Shown: positions 27,090 to 36,758, counted from the stretch's first letter. The stretch: DNA of 64,000 nucleotides from Parvibaculum sp046297875 (GCF_046297875.1 NZ_JBKBHD010000001.1:2790001-2854000); one strand, 5' to 3'. The notes: a model not told the origin generated them from the sequence alone. Program-made: numbers and translations.

Positions 27090-29207
27090 TCAGACGGAGG
27101 CTGCTTGCAAGGCGGGCTCGGCAGCGAGGCAACGGCTTGCCGGGAGCGTCACAGTCACCGTCGTGCCCAGGCCCGGTTCGCTTTCAATCTCGAAGCGTCC
27201 GCCATGCTGGGCGGTCAGCGCCTGGACGATCGACAACCCGAGGCCGAGGCCTTCATATTTGCGGCTGAACTGATCCTCGATCTGGCCGAAGCGGGCAAGT
27301 GCCTTCGGTATGTCCTCCGGCGCTATGCCGATGCCGGTATCCGCGACGGCGATGGAATAGCCGAACGGGCCCGCATCGAGCCTTATGTCGACCGTGCCTC
27401 CCTCGACGTTGAACTTGATTGCGTTGCCGACAAGGTTCGTGACGATCTGGCGGATCTTGCGCTCGTCGGCGAGGATGCCCGGCAAATGGCGCGGCGCATC
27501 GAGCGAACAGGTGACGCCTGCTTTGCCGGCCTGCACGGCAGTTGCGTCGAGCACCTGACGCGCCACTGCCTCGACGCGGAGTTCCTGTTCGCAGAGCGTG
27601 TCGGTGCCGGACTCGACCCGGGAAATGTCGAGGATGTCGCTGACAAGATCGAGCAGATGGGCACCGCTCTGATTGATGTCCTTCGCGTAGTCGGCATATT
27701 TGCTGTGGCCCAGCGGTCCGAATATTTCGAGCTTCATGGTTTCGGAGAAACCGATGATCGCGTTCAGCGGCGTGCGCAGCTCATGGCTCATGGTGGCGAG
27801 GAATTCCGATTTCGCCTGAGAAGCCTGTTCGGCAAGAAGCAATGCGTGCGAAAGATCCGCGGCGCGCGCTTCCAGATCGGTATTGGCGTCGAGGAGATTG
27901 CGATGAAGCGCATCGCGCTCGCTTTCGACGCGGCGGTATTTCAGCACGAATGCACGGATATGCATCGTGGTGACGAAGATGACGAGCAGATTTGCAAGCT
28001 CCATCGACGAGCCAATGATCTTCATGCTCGAAAGAAATTCGTAGGTGAAATAGGCGAGCGCCGCGAGGAGAACGACAAGCGCGTCGCGGCGCGCCGCCTT
28101 TTCCATCAGCAGCGTGTGAAGAATGGTGACGCCGACCGAGCAGGCGATGAAGGCCCAGAGAATCTGGAACGGCTCGCGCAGCAGCGTGATCGTACCCGGC
28201 GCCATGAAGGGTGCTGCAAACAGTGCGAAGGCGCAGAACAGCGCGGAGACGGCATAGATCAGCTTGTCGATCCAAAGCACCTTGCCGTCGCGGAAAAGAT
28301 AGCAGATGAAGGCGTAGTAGGCAGGCGCGATCAGGAAAAGGGAGAGATACTCGAGGTCGTATTTTCGTGCTTCGGGGAAATTAGGCAAATAGTCCCAGAT
28401 GAGATTGCTCACGAGGAACACGCGAAGCGCGGACGCTGCCGAAAGCGAGGCGAATATGATATGGCCGCCCGGATTTCTGGTGGAACGGCCGACGACGACG
28501 GCGGCAACGGCGACGAGCAGAAGGACGAGTGCAAGTGCCGTCGGCAGAGCGCTTGCGCGGCGCTGCATTGAATCCATCTTCTGCAGATGGCCAACGGTGG
28601 GCACATCGACAATGCCGCCCTGCTTGTGAACATAATTGGCAAGCTGCACGACGAGCCTGAAATTGCGCAAATCATGCGGCAGGGCGATCACGGGCGCAGT
28701 CGGGTTGATGGCGACAATGCGCTCCGCTTCCGCCGGGTCGCCGTTTTGATGCAGGAGCCGGACTTCCACCTTTCCGTCTGGGCCAGTCGATACGGCATGG
28801 ATGGCGTAGACCGATCGGGTGGTCCCCATCGAAAGCGCGAGGAATTGAGACGTGGCCGGAAGCGCAAGATCGATGCAATAGGTTGCGATGCCGTGCCCGG
28901 TCGCGACGTCCGCGGTCAGGGCCGGACCCCAGATATCGGGCAGGGAAACGGCTTCCGCCGCAAGGCCTGGATATGAATGCCGGCAGGTGGTGGCAAAGCG
29001 ATCGGCCTGCACGATGGCGTCGCGATAGACGGTCCAGCCATTGGTAAGAGAGAGCTTTCCCGTCTTGGCCAGCTGGACAGAGATGGCGCCCGCCCCCGCA
29101 TCGCGGGACATGGCCGGTCCCGAGGCGGCGATGAGTATCACCGTCACAATGATGATCAGGGCGAATATTTGAAAAATCCGCCGCTGGCCGCTCGAGTTCC
29201 AATACAT
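27090..29207 (-). CDS. Membrane sensor histidine kinase with 7TM-type sensor region
   Basis: 705 residues. A signal-anchor (IFQIFALIIIVTVILIAASG), then a periplasmic domain to about residue 225, then about seven hydrophobic helices (about 230-420), resembling the 7TMR-DISM sensor design. A coiled-coil linker (ERDALHRNLLDANTDLEARAADLSHALLLAEQ) leads to HisKA with the phospho-histidine in ATMSHELRTPLNAIIGFSE (about 474) and HATPase with NLVGNAIKF, DTGIGI and GLGLGLSIV. No response regulator is adjacent, so it is an orphan kinase. Ligand unknown. Convergent with dnaB, divergent from alr. Confidence 0.88.
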   Translation of the reverse strand: MYWNSSGQRRIFQIFALIIIVTVILIAASGPAMSRDAGAGAISVQLAKTGKLSLTNGWTVYRDAIVQADRFATTCRHSYPGLAAEAVSLPDIWGPALTADVATGHGIATYCIDLALPATSQFLALSMGTTRSVYAIHAVSTGPDGKVEVRLLHQNGDPAEAERIVAINPTAPVIALPHDLRNFRLVVQLANYVHKQGGIVDVPTVGHLQKMDSMQRRASALPTALALVLLLVAVAAVVVGRSTRNPGGHIIFASLSAASALRVFLVSNLIWDYLPNFPEARKYDLEYLSLFLIAPAYYAFICYLFRDGKVLWIDKLIYAVSALFCAFALFAAPFMAPGTITLLREPFQILWAFIACSVGVTILHTLLMEKAARRDALVVLLAALAYFTYEFLSSMKIIGSSMELANLLVIFVTTMHIRAFVLKYRRVESERDALHRNLLDANTDLEARAADLSHALLLAEQASQAKSEFLATMSHELRTPLNAIIGFSETMKLEIFGPLGHSKYADYAKDINQSGAHLLDLVSDILDISRVESGTDTLCEQELRVEAVARQVLDATAVQAGKAGVTCSLDAPRHLPGILADERKIRQIVTNLVGNAIKFNVEGGTVDIRLDAGPFGYSIAVADTGIGIAPEDIPKALARFGQIEDQFSRKYEGLGLGLSIVQALTAQHGGRFEIESEPGLGTTVTVTLPASRCLAAEPALQAASV

Positions 29208-29444
29208 TAGCGGTCTGCTCCAATCGCAGCTGGAGTATGGAAAAAGATCGTTAAGGAGTTCTCTAGAGTCGGATGATCCGGCTCCCGGCCGGGGTTAACC
29301 AAAACGGGAGCCGCGCGGTTCCCCCCGCAGCACGATCCGTTATGATCTCGTACGCCTTACGAGATTTGACCAGCGAGCATCATCATCGACACTCAATCAG
29401 ACATCGCCATCGCGGGGGGCACCCTCACCGTCGATCTTGGCGCC

Positions 29445-30572
29445 GTGGCGTCCAATTACGGGATATTGCAAGGAGCAGCGCCCGTTGCCGAGGTGGCAGC
29501 GGTCGTGAAGGCAGATGCCTATGGTACGGGGATGGGCCCTGTCGCCCGGCGGCTGGCGGCCGCCGGATGCCGCACCTTCTTCGTCGCCGATGCGCGCGAG
29601 GGCGCTTCGCTCCGAAGGGCTCTGGAGACAGTGTTGCCAGCGGCGGTCATCTATGTGCTGAACGGCCTCTATCCCGGCGCTGTGCCGCAATATGCGGCGG
29701 CGGGCCTCCGGCCAGTCGTCGCCTCGCGGGCCGAACTTGCGGAATGGTCGGAAGCTGGCGCCCCCCTGCCCGCCGCTCTCCATTTCGACACAGGCATGAA
29801 CCGGCTCGGCATGAGCGAGGCGGATGCGGCGCAGATCGCTGAGGACAAGGCGCTGACGGCGGGCATGGAAATTCCGCTCATCATCAGCCATCTCGCGTGT
29901 GCGGACGATGCGGACCATCCGCATAACGCGCGGCAACTTGAGCGTTTCCGGGCGATCATGGCGCGGCTCCGCCCTTCCTTTCCGCAGGCGAAGGCGAGCC
30001 TCGCCAATTCGGGCGGGATTTGGCTCGGGCCCGGCTATCATTTCGACATGGTGCGGCCGGGGGTGAGCCTTTATGGCGGCAATCCCTTCACGGGCCGGGA
30101 AAACCCCTTCCGCCCCGTGGTAACGGCACTGGCGCGGGTGCTCGCCGTGCGAGAGGTCGAAGCGGGCGACACGGCGGGTTACGCTGCCACCTGGACGGCC
30201 CCAGGGCCGGCGCGGATCGCGGTGCTGGCGGCGGGCTATGCCGATGGCTATTTCCGGGCGCTTTCTTCCGGCATGAGGGCCGGAAATGAGCCCGAATCGG
30301 GCGGTTCCGTCTACATTGGGGGCGGTTTTGCGCCGGTTGCGGGCCGCGTTTCGATGGACATGGCGATGGTGGATATAAGTCACCTGCCTGAAGGCGCGGT
30401 GAAGCGCGGCGACATGGCGGAGCTGATCGGCCCGCATATGAGTGTGGACGAGGTGGGGCTTCGGGCCGGCACGCTTGGTTATGAAATTCTGACGGCACTG
30501 GGCGCGAGATATATGCGGCGTTATATCGAGGACTGCAAAGAGACAGAGCCAGATAGCGGGGGAAAGGCGTGA
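29445..30572 (+). CDS. alr: Alanine racemase (start uncertain)
   Basis: PLP enzyme making D-alanine for peptidoglycan. The PLP lysine lies in AVVKADAYGTG; HFDTGMNRLGM, SNSGG-like LANSGGIW, and the catalytic tyrosine region AGYADGYFRAL are present. From GTG 29445 the protein has 375 residues, but the family's opening strand (here TLTVDLGAV) is encoded upstream at about 29421-29447 in the same open frame. That frame opens after a TGA at 29367 and contains no ATG, GTG or TTG before 29445; three ATC codons at 29379-29387 are the only initiation-like triplets. The real start may be non-canonical. Overlaps mlaE as GTGA. Confidence 0.88.
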   Translation: MASNYGILQGAAPVAEVAAVVKADAYGTGMGPVARRLAAAGCRTFFVADAREGASLRRALETVLPAAVIYVLNGLYPGAVPQYAAAGLRPVVASRAELAEWSEAGAPLPAALHFDTGMNRLGMSEADAAQIAEDKALTAGMEIPLIISHLACADDADHPHNARQLERFRAIMARLRPSFPQAKASLANSGGIWLGPGYHFDMVRPGVSLYGGNPFTGRENPFRPVVTALARVLAVREVEAGDTAGYAATWTAPGPARIAVLAAGYADGYFRALSSGMRAGNEPESGGSVYIGGGFAPVAGRVSMDMAMVDISHLPEGAVKRGDMAELIGPHMSVDEVGLRAGTLGYEILTALGARYMRRYIEDCKETEPDSGGKA

Positions 30573-31342
30573 ACGTATTTGCGATTATCGGGCGGGCTGT
30601 GCTTTCCACGCTCGCCGAAATTGGCGCACTTTCGCGTTTCACCTGGAACGCGGTCAGCCATATCATCCGACCGCCCTTCTTCTGGCGGCTGATTGCGCAG
30701 CAAATGATGCGTATTGGCTATTTTTCGCTGCCGGTCGTGGCGCTTACCGCCTTTTTCACCGGCGGCGCGCTGGCACTGCAAATCTACTACGGCGGCAATT
30801 CGCTGAATTCGGAATCGATCGTCGCGACCATCGTTGCGCTCGGCATCACACGGGAACTCGGGCCGGTGCTAGGCGGGCTGATGGTGGCAGGCCGCGTTTC
30901 GGCGGCGATCGCGGCGGAGCTGGGTACGATGCGCGTGACCGAGCAAATCGACGCGCTGACCACGCTTTCGACGAACCCCTACAAATATCTCGTGGTACCG
31001 CGCGTGGTGGCGGCGGTGCTGACGCTCCCTGCCCTTGTCTTCATTGCCGACATCATCGGCATCATGGGCGGTTTCGTGGTGGGCACGCAGTCGCTCGACT
31101 TCAATCCCGGCGTCTATATCAAGAACACGGCGGACTTCCTGAAGTATGACGACGTGGTGTCGGGCCTCATCAAGGCGGCCGTGTTCGGCTTTATCATCGC
31201 CATCATGGGCTGCTTCCACGGCTTCAACTCGAAGGGCGGCGCGCAGGGCGTGGGCCGCGCGACGACCAATGCCGTGGTGACAGCCTCCATCCTGATCCTT
31301 GCGGCGAACTACGTCATGACGTCGCTTCTGTTTGCGAATTGA
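30569..31342 (+). CDS. mlaE: MlaE-family lipid ABC transporter permease
   Basis: 257-residue inner-membrane permease of phospholipid trafficking (Mla/YrbE type). Shows the family core GLMVAGRVSAAIAAELGTMR and EQIDAL, with about five hydrophobic helices. GTG start overlaps the alr stop and the following ATPase lies 8 bp downstream, so alr-mlaE-mlaF are one unit. An MlaD-type substrate-binding partner is not next to it in the window, so it may be elsewhere. Confidence 0.88.
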   Translation: MNVFAIIGRAVLSTLAEIGALSRFTWNAVSHIIRPPFFWRLIAQQMMRIGYFSLPVVALTAFFTGGALALQIYYGGNSLNSESIVATIVALGITRELGPVLGGLMVAGRVSAAIAAELGTMRVTEQIDALTTLSTNPYKYLVVPRVVAAVLTLPALVFIADIIGIMGGFVVGTQSLDFNPGVYIKNTADFLKYDDVVSGLIKAAVFGFIIAIMGCFHGFNSKGGAQGVGRATTNAVVTASILILAANYVMTSLLFAN

Positions 31343-31350
31343 GGACGGAC

Positions 31351-32124
31351 ATGAGCGAGGCAAAAATCGAACTCAGGAACGTCTGCAAGCGCTTCGGCAA
31401 GAAGGTCGTTCTGGACGGCATCAACCTGACCGTGCCGAAGGGCGAGTCCCTTGTCGTGATCGGCGGATCGGGCACCGGCAAGTCGGTGATGATCAAGTGT
31501 GTGCTCGGCATCATCAGGCCTGACAGCGGCGAAATTCTTGTTGACGGCAAGAATGTGCTGAAGATGGATACCGGAGAGCGCGAGAAGACATTGCGCAAGT
31601 TCGGCATGCTGTTTCAGGGCGCGGCGCTGTTCGACAGCCTGTCCGTCTGGGAGAATGTCGCTTTCGGGCTCATTCAGGGCCGCAAGGTGCAGCGCAAAAA
31701 GGCGAAGGACATCGCCATCGAGAAGCTCGCCAAGGTGGGGCTCGGCGCGGAAGTTGGCGAACTTTATCCGGCGGAGCTATCGGGCGGCATGCAGAAGCGC
31801 GTGGGCCTTGCCCGGGCCATTGCGACGGAACCGGAAATCATTTTCTTCGACGAGCCGACGACGGGCCTAGACCCGATCATGGCGGATGTCATCAACGAAC
31901 TGATCGTCAACAGCGTGAAGGAACTTGGCGCGACGACGCTTTCGATCACGCATGACATGGCGAGTGTGCGCAAGATCGCCGACCGCGTCGCCATGATCTA
32001 CAAGGGCAAGATCATCTGGTCCGGCACACGCGCGGAGGTCGATGCGAGCGGAAACGAATATGTGGATCAGTTCATTCACGGCCGCGCGGAAGGGCCGATC
32101 CAGATGGAAGTGCTGAAGCCCTAG
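31351..32124 (+). CDS. mlaF: MlaF-type lipid ABC transporter ATP-binding protein
   Basis: 257-residue ATPase energising the MlaE permease. Walker A GGSGTGKSVMIK, Q-loop MLFQGAALFDSLSVWENV (the FDS-VWENV form is typical of MlaF), signature ELSGGMQKRVGLARA, Walker B IIFFDEPTTGLDP and switch histidine SITHDM are intact. ATG at 31351 follows GAGG; an upstream TTG at 31339 would overlap mlaE. Cytoplasmic, membrane-associated. Confidence 0.92.
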   Translation: MSEAKIELRNVCKRFGKKVVLDGINLTVPKGESLVVIGGSGTGKSVMIKCVLGIIRPDSGEILVDGKNVLKMDTGEREKTLRKFGMLFQGAALFDSLSVWENVAFGLIQGRKVQRKKAKDIAIEKLAKVGLGAEVGELYPAELSGGMQKRVGLARAIATEPEIIFFDEPTTGLDPIMADVINELIVNSVKELGATTLSITHDMASVRKIADRVAMIYKGKIIWSGTRAEVDASGNEYVDQFIHGRAEGPIQMEVLKP

Positions 32125-32140
32125 TCCCATGATCTGTCTC

Positions 32141-32237
32141 CCCCGGACTTGATCCGGGGTCCAGAGCAGCAAGCACGGCGCAAGCGGCCCCTGGATTGCC
32201 GGCCTCCTTAAAGTTCAAAGGAGGGCCCGGCAATGAC
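32141..32237. repeat. REP-like palindromic element between mlaF and radA
   Basis: Two hairpins side by side: CCCCGGA-cttga-TCCGGGG at 32141-32159, and a longer stem whose arms ATTGCCGGCCTCCTT (about 32194-32208) and AAGGAGGGCCCGGCAAT (about 32218-32234) pair with a 2-nt bulge. This double-palindrome style is seen in intergenic repeats dispersed through alphaproteobacterial genomes. It reaches to within about 30 bp of the radA start. No second copy was seen in the window. Confidence 0.5.
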
Positions 32238-32268
32238 GGGTTTATTTTCGGAGAGATGTCAGAGTCCA

Positions 32269-33687
32269 ATGGCCCGCCCTTCCCGCACATTCGTCTGCCA
32301 GTCCTGCGGCGCGGTCACGCCCCGCTGGGCGGGGCGCTGCGAGAGCTGCGGCGAGTGGAACACGATCGTCGAGGAGGCGGGCACGGCGGGTGGCATCGGC
32401 GCCGGACCGTCGGCGAAGGCGCTGAAGGGCAAGGGCCGCAAGATCGAACTCGTGTCGATGAGCGGCGAGAGCGCGGAGCCACCACGCTATGTGACGGGGC
32501 TTGGCGAGTTCGACCGCGTGACGGGCGGCGGGCTTGTGCCGGGATCGGCGCTGCTCATCGGCGGCGATCCGGGCATCGGCAAGTCGACGCTGCTGCTGCA
32601 GGTGATGGCGGCGCTCGCCGGCCGGGGACATTCGGTCGTCTATATTTCGGGCGAAGAAGCGATTGCGCAGGTCAGGATGCGGGCGCGCAGGCTCGGCCTC
32701 GCCGATGCTCCGGTCGAGCTAGGCGCTGAGACGAACCTCAAGGACATTATCGGCACGCTTGAAAGCAGCAAGGCGCCGGACGCGGTCGTGATCGACTCGA
32801 TCCAGACCATGTGGACGGATACGCTGGACTCGGCGCCCGGCACGGTGGCGCAGGTGCGGGCCTCGGCGCAGGAGCTGGTGCGCTTCGCCAAGAAGACCAA
32901 CACTGCGATCATACTCGTCGGGCATGTGACGAAGGAAGGCCAGATAGCCGGGCCGCGCGTCGTGGAACACATGGTCGATGCGGTGATCTATTTCGAGGGC
33001 GAGCGCGGGCATCAGTTCCGCATCCTGCGCGCGGTGAAAAACCGCTTCGGCCCGGCAAACGAGATCGGCGTGTTCGAGATGGGCGAAAAGGGGCTGGCGG
33101 AAGTGCCGAACCCCTCTGCCCTGTTCCTGGGCGAGCGCGACGGGGGGACGAGCGGCTCCGCCGTATTCGCCGGCATCGAGGGAACACGGCCGGTGCTTGT
33201 GGAAATCCAGGCGCTGACGGCGCAGAGCACGCTCGGCACGCCGCGCCGGGCGGTCGTCGGCTGGGACAGCGGGCGGCTTTCGATGGTGCTGGCGGTGCTC
33301 GAAGCGCGCTGCGGGCTGTCGCTTGCCGGGCAGGATGTTTACCTCAACGTCGCGGGCGGCCTCAGAATCAATGAACCGGCAGCAGATCTTGCGGTGGCTG
33401 CGGCGCTGATCTCTTCGATAACGGGGACGCCCCTGCCCCCGGACTGCGTCATTTTCGGCGAAATCAGCCTTTCCGGCGCGATCCGGCCCGTGAGCCAGAT
33501 GGATGCGCGGCTGAAAGAGGCAGAAAAGCTGGGGTTTTCGCGGGCGATCCTGCCCGCGGGGGTGGCCCGGACAAGGGGCTCGGCGGCACTCTCGTTCACG
33601 GAAATTTCGGACCTTGCGGGATTAATAGCCCGTCTCGCGGCCGGCGAAGGCCGGGCCGGGGGGGCCAAGCGGAAGGCCGATCTGTGA
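32269..33687 (+). CDS. radA: DNA repair protein RadA
   Basis: RecA-related branch-migration helicase, 472 residues. N-terminal zinc finger CQSCGAVTPRWAGRCESCG, RecA core with Walker A GGDPGIGKSTLL and the RadA-specific KNRFGPANEIG, and a C-terminal Lon-like domain (AGQDVYLNVAGGLRI). ATG 32269 gives the family N-terminus; an earlier ATG at 32233 lies inside the palindromic repeat. Followed by cvpA after 30 bp. Confidence 0.95.
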   Translation: MARPSRTFVCQSCGAVTPRWAGRCESCGEWNTIVEEAGTAGGIGAGPSAKALKGKGRKIELVSMSGESAEPPRYVTGLGEFDRVTGGGLVPGSALLIGGDPGIGKSTLLLQVMAALAGRGHSVVYISGEEAIAQVRMRARRLGLADAPVELGAETNLKDIIGTLESSKAPDAVVIDSIQTMWTDTLDSAPGTVAQVRASAQELVRFAKKTNTAIILVGHVTKEGQIAGPRVVEHMVDAVIYFEGERGHQFRILRAVKNRFGPANEIGVFEMGEKGLAEVPNPSALFLGERDGGTSGSAVFAGIEGTRPVLVEIQALTAQSTLGTPRRAVVGWDSGRLSMVLAVLEARCGLSLAGQDVYLNVAGGLRINEPAADLAVAAALISSITGTPLPPDCVIFGEISLSGAIRPVSQMDARLKEAEKLGFSRAILPAGVARTRGSAALSFTEISDLAGLIARLAAGEGRAGGAKRKADL

Positions 33688-33717
33688 TAGGCTGAAGCAA
33701 GCTTTCAGGAGATTGAC

Positions 33718-34389
33718 GTGACCCTGTTCGACATCATCGTGATCGGCGTTTTGCTCGTTTCGAGCATGCTGGCGATGCTGCGCGGCTTCACCAATGAAGT
33801 CCTGTCGATTCTCGCCTGGGTGGTGGGTGCCCTTGCGGCGCTGTGGCTGTTTCCCTATCTGACGCCTGTGCTGGCCGAAGTGATCTCGCCGGCCTGGCTC
33901 GCGGCTGCGGCGGCGGCCATCGGTATTTTCATTGCGGGTTACCTGGTGACCGCAGCGCTGACTTCGCGCTGGTCGGGCTCGCTGATGGAGATTCACGACC
34001 GGGCGGGCATGCTCGACCGGACGCTCGGCTTCATTTTCGGTCTGGCGCGCGGGCTCCTGATCGTGACGATCGCCTATCTGTTTTTTGCCTGGCTTGTGCC
34101 GAACCCGAAAGACCAGCCGGACTGGATCAGGAACGCCAAGACGCGGACCGTGGTGGAAGATACGGCGGCTTTCCTGTTCTCGCTGGCGCCCCAGGACAGC
34201 GGCTCGAGCACAAGCCGCAGCACGGCGCCGGTTCAAAGCGAGCCGCCGCGTCAGCAGGCCGCACCGGCCCCCGCAGAACCGGCCCGTCCGGCCCCGGATT
34301 CGGGCGCTGACAGAGGTAATGGAGCGGGGTATAACCCGTCCGAACGGAGGGGGCTCGACCGCTTGTTCGAGAACACGACCGGGGAGTAG
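33718..34389 (+). CDS. cvpA: CvpA-family inner-membrane protein
   Basis: 223 residues. Four hydrophobic helices in the first 140 residues (FDIIVIGVLLVSSMLAMLRG, ILAWVVGALAALWLFPYL, AAAAAAIGIFIAGYLV, LDRTLGFIFGLARGLLIVTIAYLFF) with the CvpA-type LRGF and DRxLGFIFGLARG motifs. The tail is disordered and rich in proline, alanine and serine. Named for colicin V production but of wider envelope function. GTG start after AGGAG; its stop is immediately followed by the purF start, the usual cvpA-purF pair. Confidence 0.9.
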   Translation: MTLFDIIVIGVLLVSSMLAMLRGFTNEVLSILAWVVGALAALWLFPYLTPVLAEVISPAWLAAAAAAIGIFIAGYLVTAALTSRWSGSLMEIHDRAGMLDRTLGFIFGLARGLLIVTIAYLFFAWLVPNPKDQPDWIRNAKTRTVVEDTAAFLFSLAPQDSGSSTSRSTAPVQSEPPRQQAAPAPAEPARPAPDSGADRGNGAGYNPSERRGLDRLFENTTGE

Positions 34390-35964
34390 ATGCCTGATTA
34401 TTCCGGAGTTTCAGGAATGCAAGACCAGACGCAGCTCGACCTCCCCCTTGCGGCTTTCGAGCCGAAATCTGCCCGAAAACCGGACCCTTCCCCACTCTCA
34501 CTGACCGATGACGACCTTCACGGCGACAAGCTGCGCGAGGAATGCGGCGTTTTCGGCATTTTCGGCCATCCCGACTCGGCGGCCCTGACGGCGCTTGGCC
34601 TGCACGCGCTTCAGCACCGAGGCCAGGAGGCGGCCGGCATCGTCGCCTATGATGGCGAGCATTTTCATTCGGAGCGGCGGCTTGGTCTTGTCGGCGATCA
34701 TTTCTCGTCGGCCAAGATGATCGACCGGCTGAAGGGCGACATGGCGGTCGGTCATGTGCGCTATTCGACGACCGGCGAGACGATCCTGCGCAATGTGCAG
34801 CCGCTCTTTGCCGACCTTTGGGGCGGCGGCTTCGCGGTGGCGCATAACGGCAATCTGACCAACGCCATCACGCTCAGGAACGAGCTGGTGCGCGACGGCG
34901 CGATTTTCCAGTCCACCTCTGACACGGAAACCATCCTGCAGCTCGTGGCGCGGAGCCGGAAGCCGCGCGTGATGGAGCGTTTCGTGGATGCGCTGTCGCA
35001 GATCCAGGGCGCCTATGCGCTGGTTGCGCTGACCAACAAGAAGCTCATCGGCGCGCGCGATGCGCTCGGCATCCGCCCTCTCATCCTTGGCAAACTCGCG
35101 GGTGCGCCGATCTTCTGCTCGGAGACGGTGGCACTCGACATTATCGGCGCGGAATTCGTGCGCGAGGTGGAACCCGGCGAAATTGTGCAATGCACGCGCG
35201 AGAATGGCGAGATCAAGATCGAGTCGCTGCGCCCGTTCCCTGTGCAGAATGTGCGTCCCTGCGTGTTCGAATATATCTATTTCGCACGGCCTGACAGCGT
35301 CGTCGGCGGCAAGAGCGTCTATAACGTCCGCAAGCGGCTTGGTCAGGAACTCGCGCGCGAATCCGCCGTCGATGCGGATGTCGTGATCCCTGTGCCGGAT
35401 TCAGGCGTGCCGGCGGCGATAGGCTATGCGGCGGAGTCGGGTGTGCCCTTCGAACTTGGCATCATCCGCAACCACTATGTGGGACGCACCTTCATCGAGC
35501 CGACACAGCATATCCGCCAGCTTGGCGTGAAGCTGAAGCATAATGCGAACCGCGCCATCGTCGAAGGCAAACGGATCATACTTGTGGACGACAGCGTGGT
35601 GCGCGGCACCACCTCCATCAAGATCGTGAAGATGATGTATGAGGCCGGCGCGACGGAAGTGCATATGCGGATTGCGAGCCCGCCGATCACGCATTCCGAT
35701 TTCTACGGCATCGATACGCCGGAGCGCGAGCAGTTGCTTGCCGCAAATTACGACCTCGAGGGGATGCGCGCCTATATCGGCGTCGACAGCCTTGCTTTCA
35801 TTTCGGTGGACGGGCTCTACAGGGCGATGGGCTTCAACCATCGCGACAATGAGAACCCGCAGCTTACCGACCATTGTTTCACCGGCGACTATCCGACGCC
35901 GCTCACCGACCGGGATGGCGAACAACGCACGAGGCAGCTCTCGCTGCTGGCGGAAATTGCCTGA
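34390..35964 (+). CDS. purF: Amidophosphoribosyltransferase
   Basis: First committed step of purine synthesis: PRPP plus glutamine to 5-phosphoribosylamine. 524 residues. The N-terminal nucleophile is C52 in REECGVFGIFGH, so a 51-residue propeptide must be removed; this is longer than the about 11 residues of the well-studied Bacillus enzyme. PRPP-binding motif IILVDDSVVRGTTS is intact. The CRPDSV-like region reads ARPDSVVGGKSVYNVRKRLG. Starts directly after the cvpA stop. Confidence 0.96.
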   Translation: MPDYSGVSGMQDQTQLDLPLAAFEPKSARKPDPSPLSLTDDDLHGDKLREECGVFGIFGHPDSAALTALGLHALQHRGQEAAGIVAYDGEHFHSERRLGLVGDHFSSAKMIDRLKGDMAVGHVRYSTTGETILRNVQPLFADLWGGGFAVAHNGNLTNAITLRNELVRDGAIFQSTSDTETILQLVARSRKPRVMERFVDALSQIQGAYALVALTNKKLIGARDALGIRPLILGKLAGAPIFCSETVALDIIGAEFVREVEPGEIVQCTRENGEIKIESLRPFPVQNVRPCVFEYIYFARPDSVVGGKSVYNVRKRLGQELARESAVDADVVIPVPDSGVPAAIGYAAESGVPFELGIIRNHYVGRTFIEPTQHIRQLGVKLKHNANRAIVEGKRIILVDDSVVRGTTSIKIVKMMYEAGATEVHMRIASPPITHSDFYGIDTPEREQLLAANYDLEGMRAYIGVDSLAFISVDGLYRAMGFNHRDNENPQLTDHCFTGDYPTPLTDRDGEQRTRQLSLLAEIA

Positions 35965-35988
35965 CCCTTTCAAGAACCGGAACTCGAT

Positions 35989-36717
35989 ATGACGGGACGT
36001 TTGCAGGACCGCGTTGCGGTCATAACCGGCGCATCGCGCGGCATTGGACGCGCGGTGGCGCTCGGCATGGCGGCGGAAGGCGCGCATGTCATTCTCGTGG
36101 CGCGCACTGTGGGCGGGCTTGAGGAAGTCGATGACGAGATCAGGAAGGTGGGCGGCAAGGCGACGCTGGTGCCGTTCGACCTGACCGATTTCGCGGCAAT
36201 CGACCGGCTTGGCGCGACGATTTTCGAACGCTGGGGCAAACTCGACATTCTGGTCGGCAATGCCGGGCTTCTCGGCACGCTGACTCCGATGTCGCATATG
36301 GACCCGAAAGACTGGGACAAGACGCTCGCCGTCAACGTCACCGCGAACTACCGGCTGATCCGCTCTTTCGAGCCGCTGCTGCGGCGCTCGGATGCGGGGC
36401 GCGCGATCTTTGTGACGTCCGGCGCGGCGCACAAGTGCAAGCCCTTCTGGGGCGGCTATTCCATCACCAAGGCGGCGCTCGACGCGATGATGAAAACATG
36501 GGCGGCGGAAATCGAGAAGACGCAGATCCGCGTCAATTCGATCAGCCCCGGCCCGACGCGCACCGCGATGCGCAAGAAGGCCATGCCGGGCGAAGACCCC
36601 ACGGCGCTGACAAAGCCGGCCGAACTCGTACCGCTTTTCATAGAACTCGCGCTGCCTTCCTGCACGCGGCATGGCGAAATCGTGGAATATCAGAAGGTCA
36701 AGGTGAAGAGCGCCTGA
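35989..36717 (+). CDS. Short-chain dehydrogenase/reductase
   Basis: 242 residues, classical SDR. Cofactor motif TGASRGIGRAVA, NAGLLG, and the catalytic S...YxxxK (TSGAAHKCKPFWGGYSITK). Located 24 bp after purF, a position where many alphaproteobacteria carry an SDR of unknown substrate. C-terminus ends KVKVKSA with no targeting signal. Substrate not predictable. Confidence 0.88.
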   Translation: MTGRLQDRVAVITGASRGIGRAVALGMAAEGAHVILVARTVGGLEEVDDEIRKVGGKATLVPFDLTDFAAIDRLGATIFERWGKLDILVGNAGLLGTLTPMSHMDPKDWDKTLAVNVTANYRLIRSFEPLLRRSDAGRAIFVTSGAAHKCKPFWGGYSITKAALDAMMKTWAAEIEKTQIRVNSISPGPTRTAMRKKAMPGEDPTALTKPAELVPLFIELALPSCTRHGEIVEYQKVKVKSA

Positions 36718-36758
36718 GGGCGCGGAGGACTGACCCCCTCGCGCCAATCGGTCCCGCC

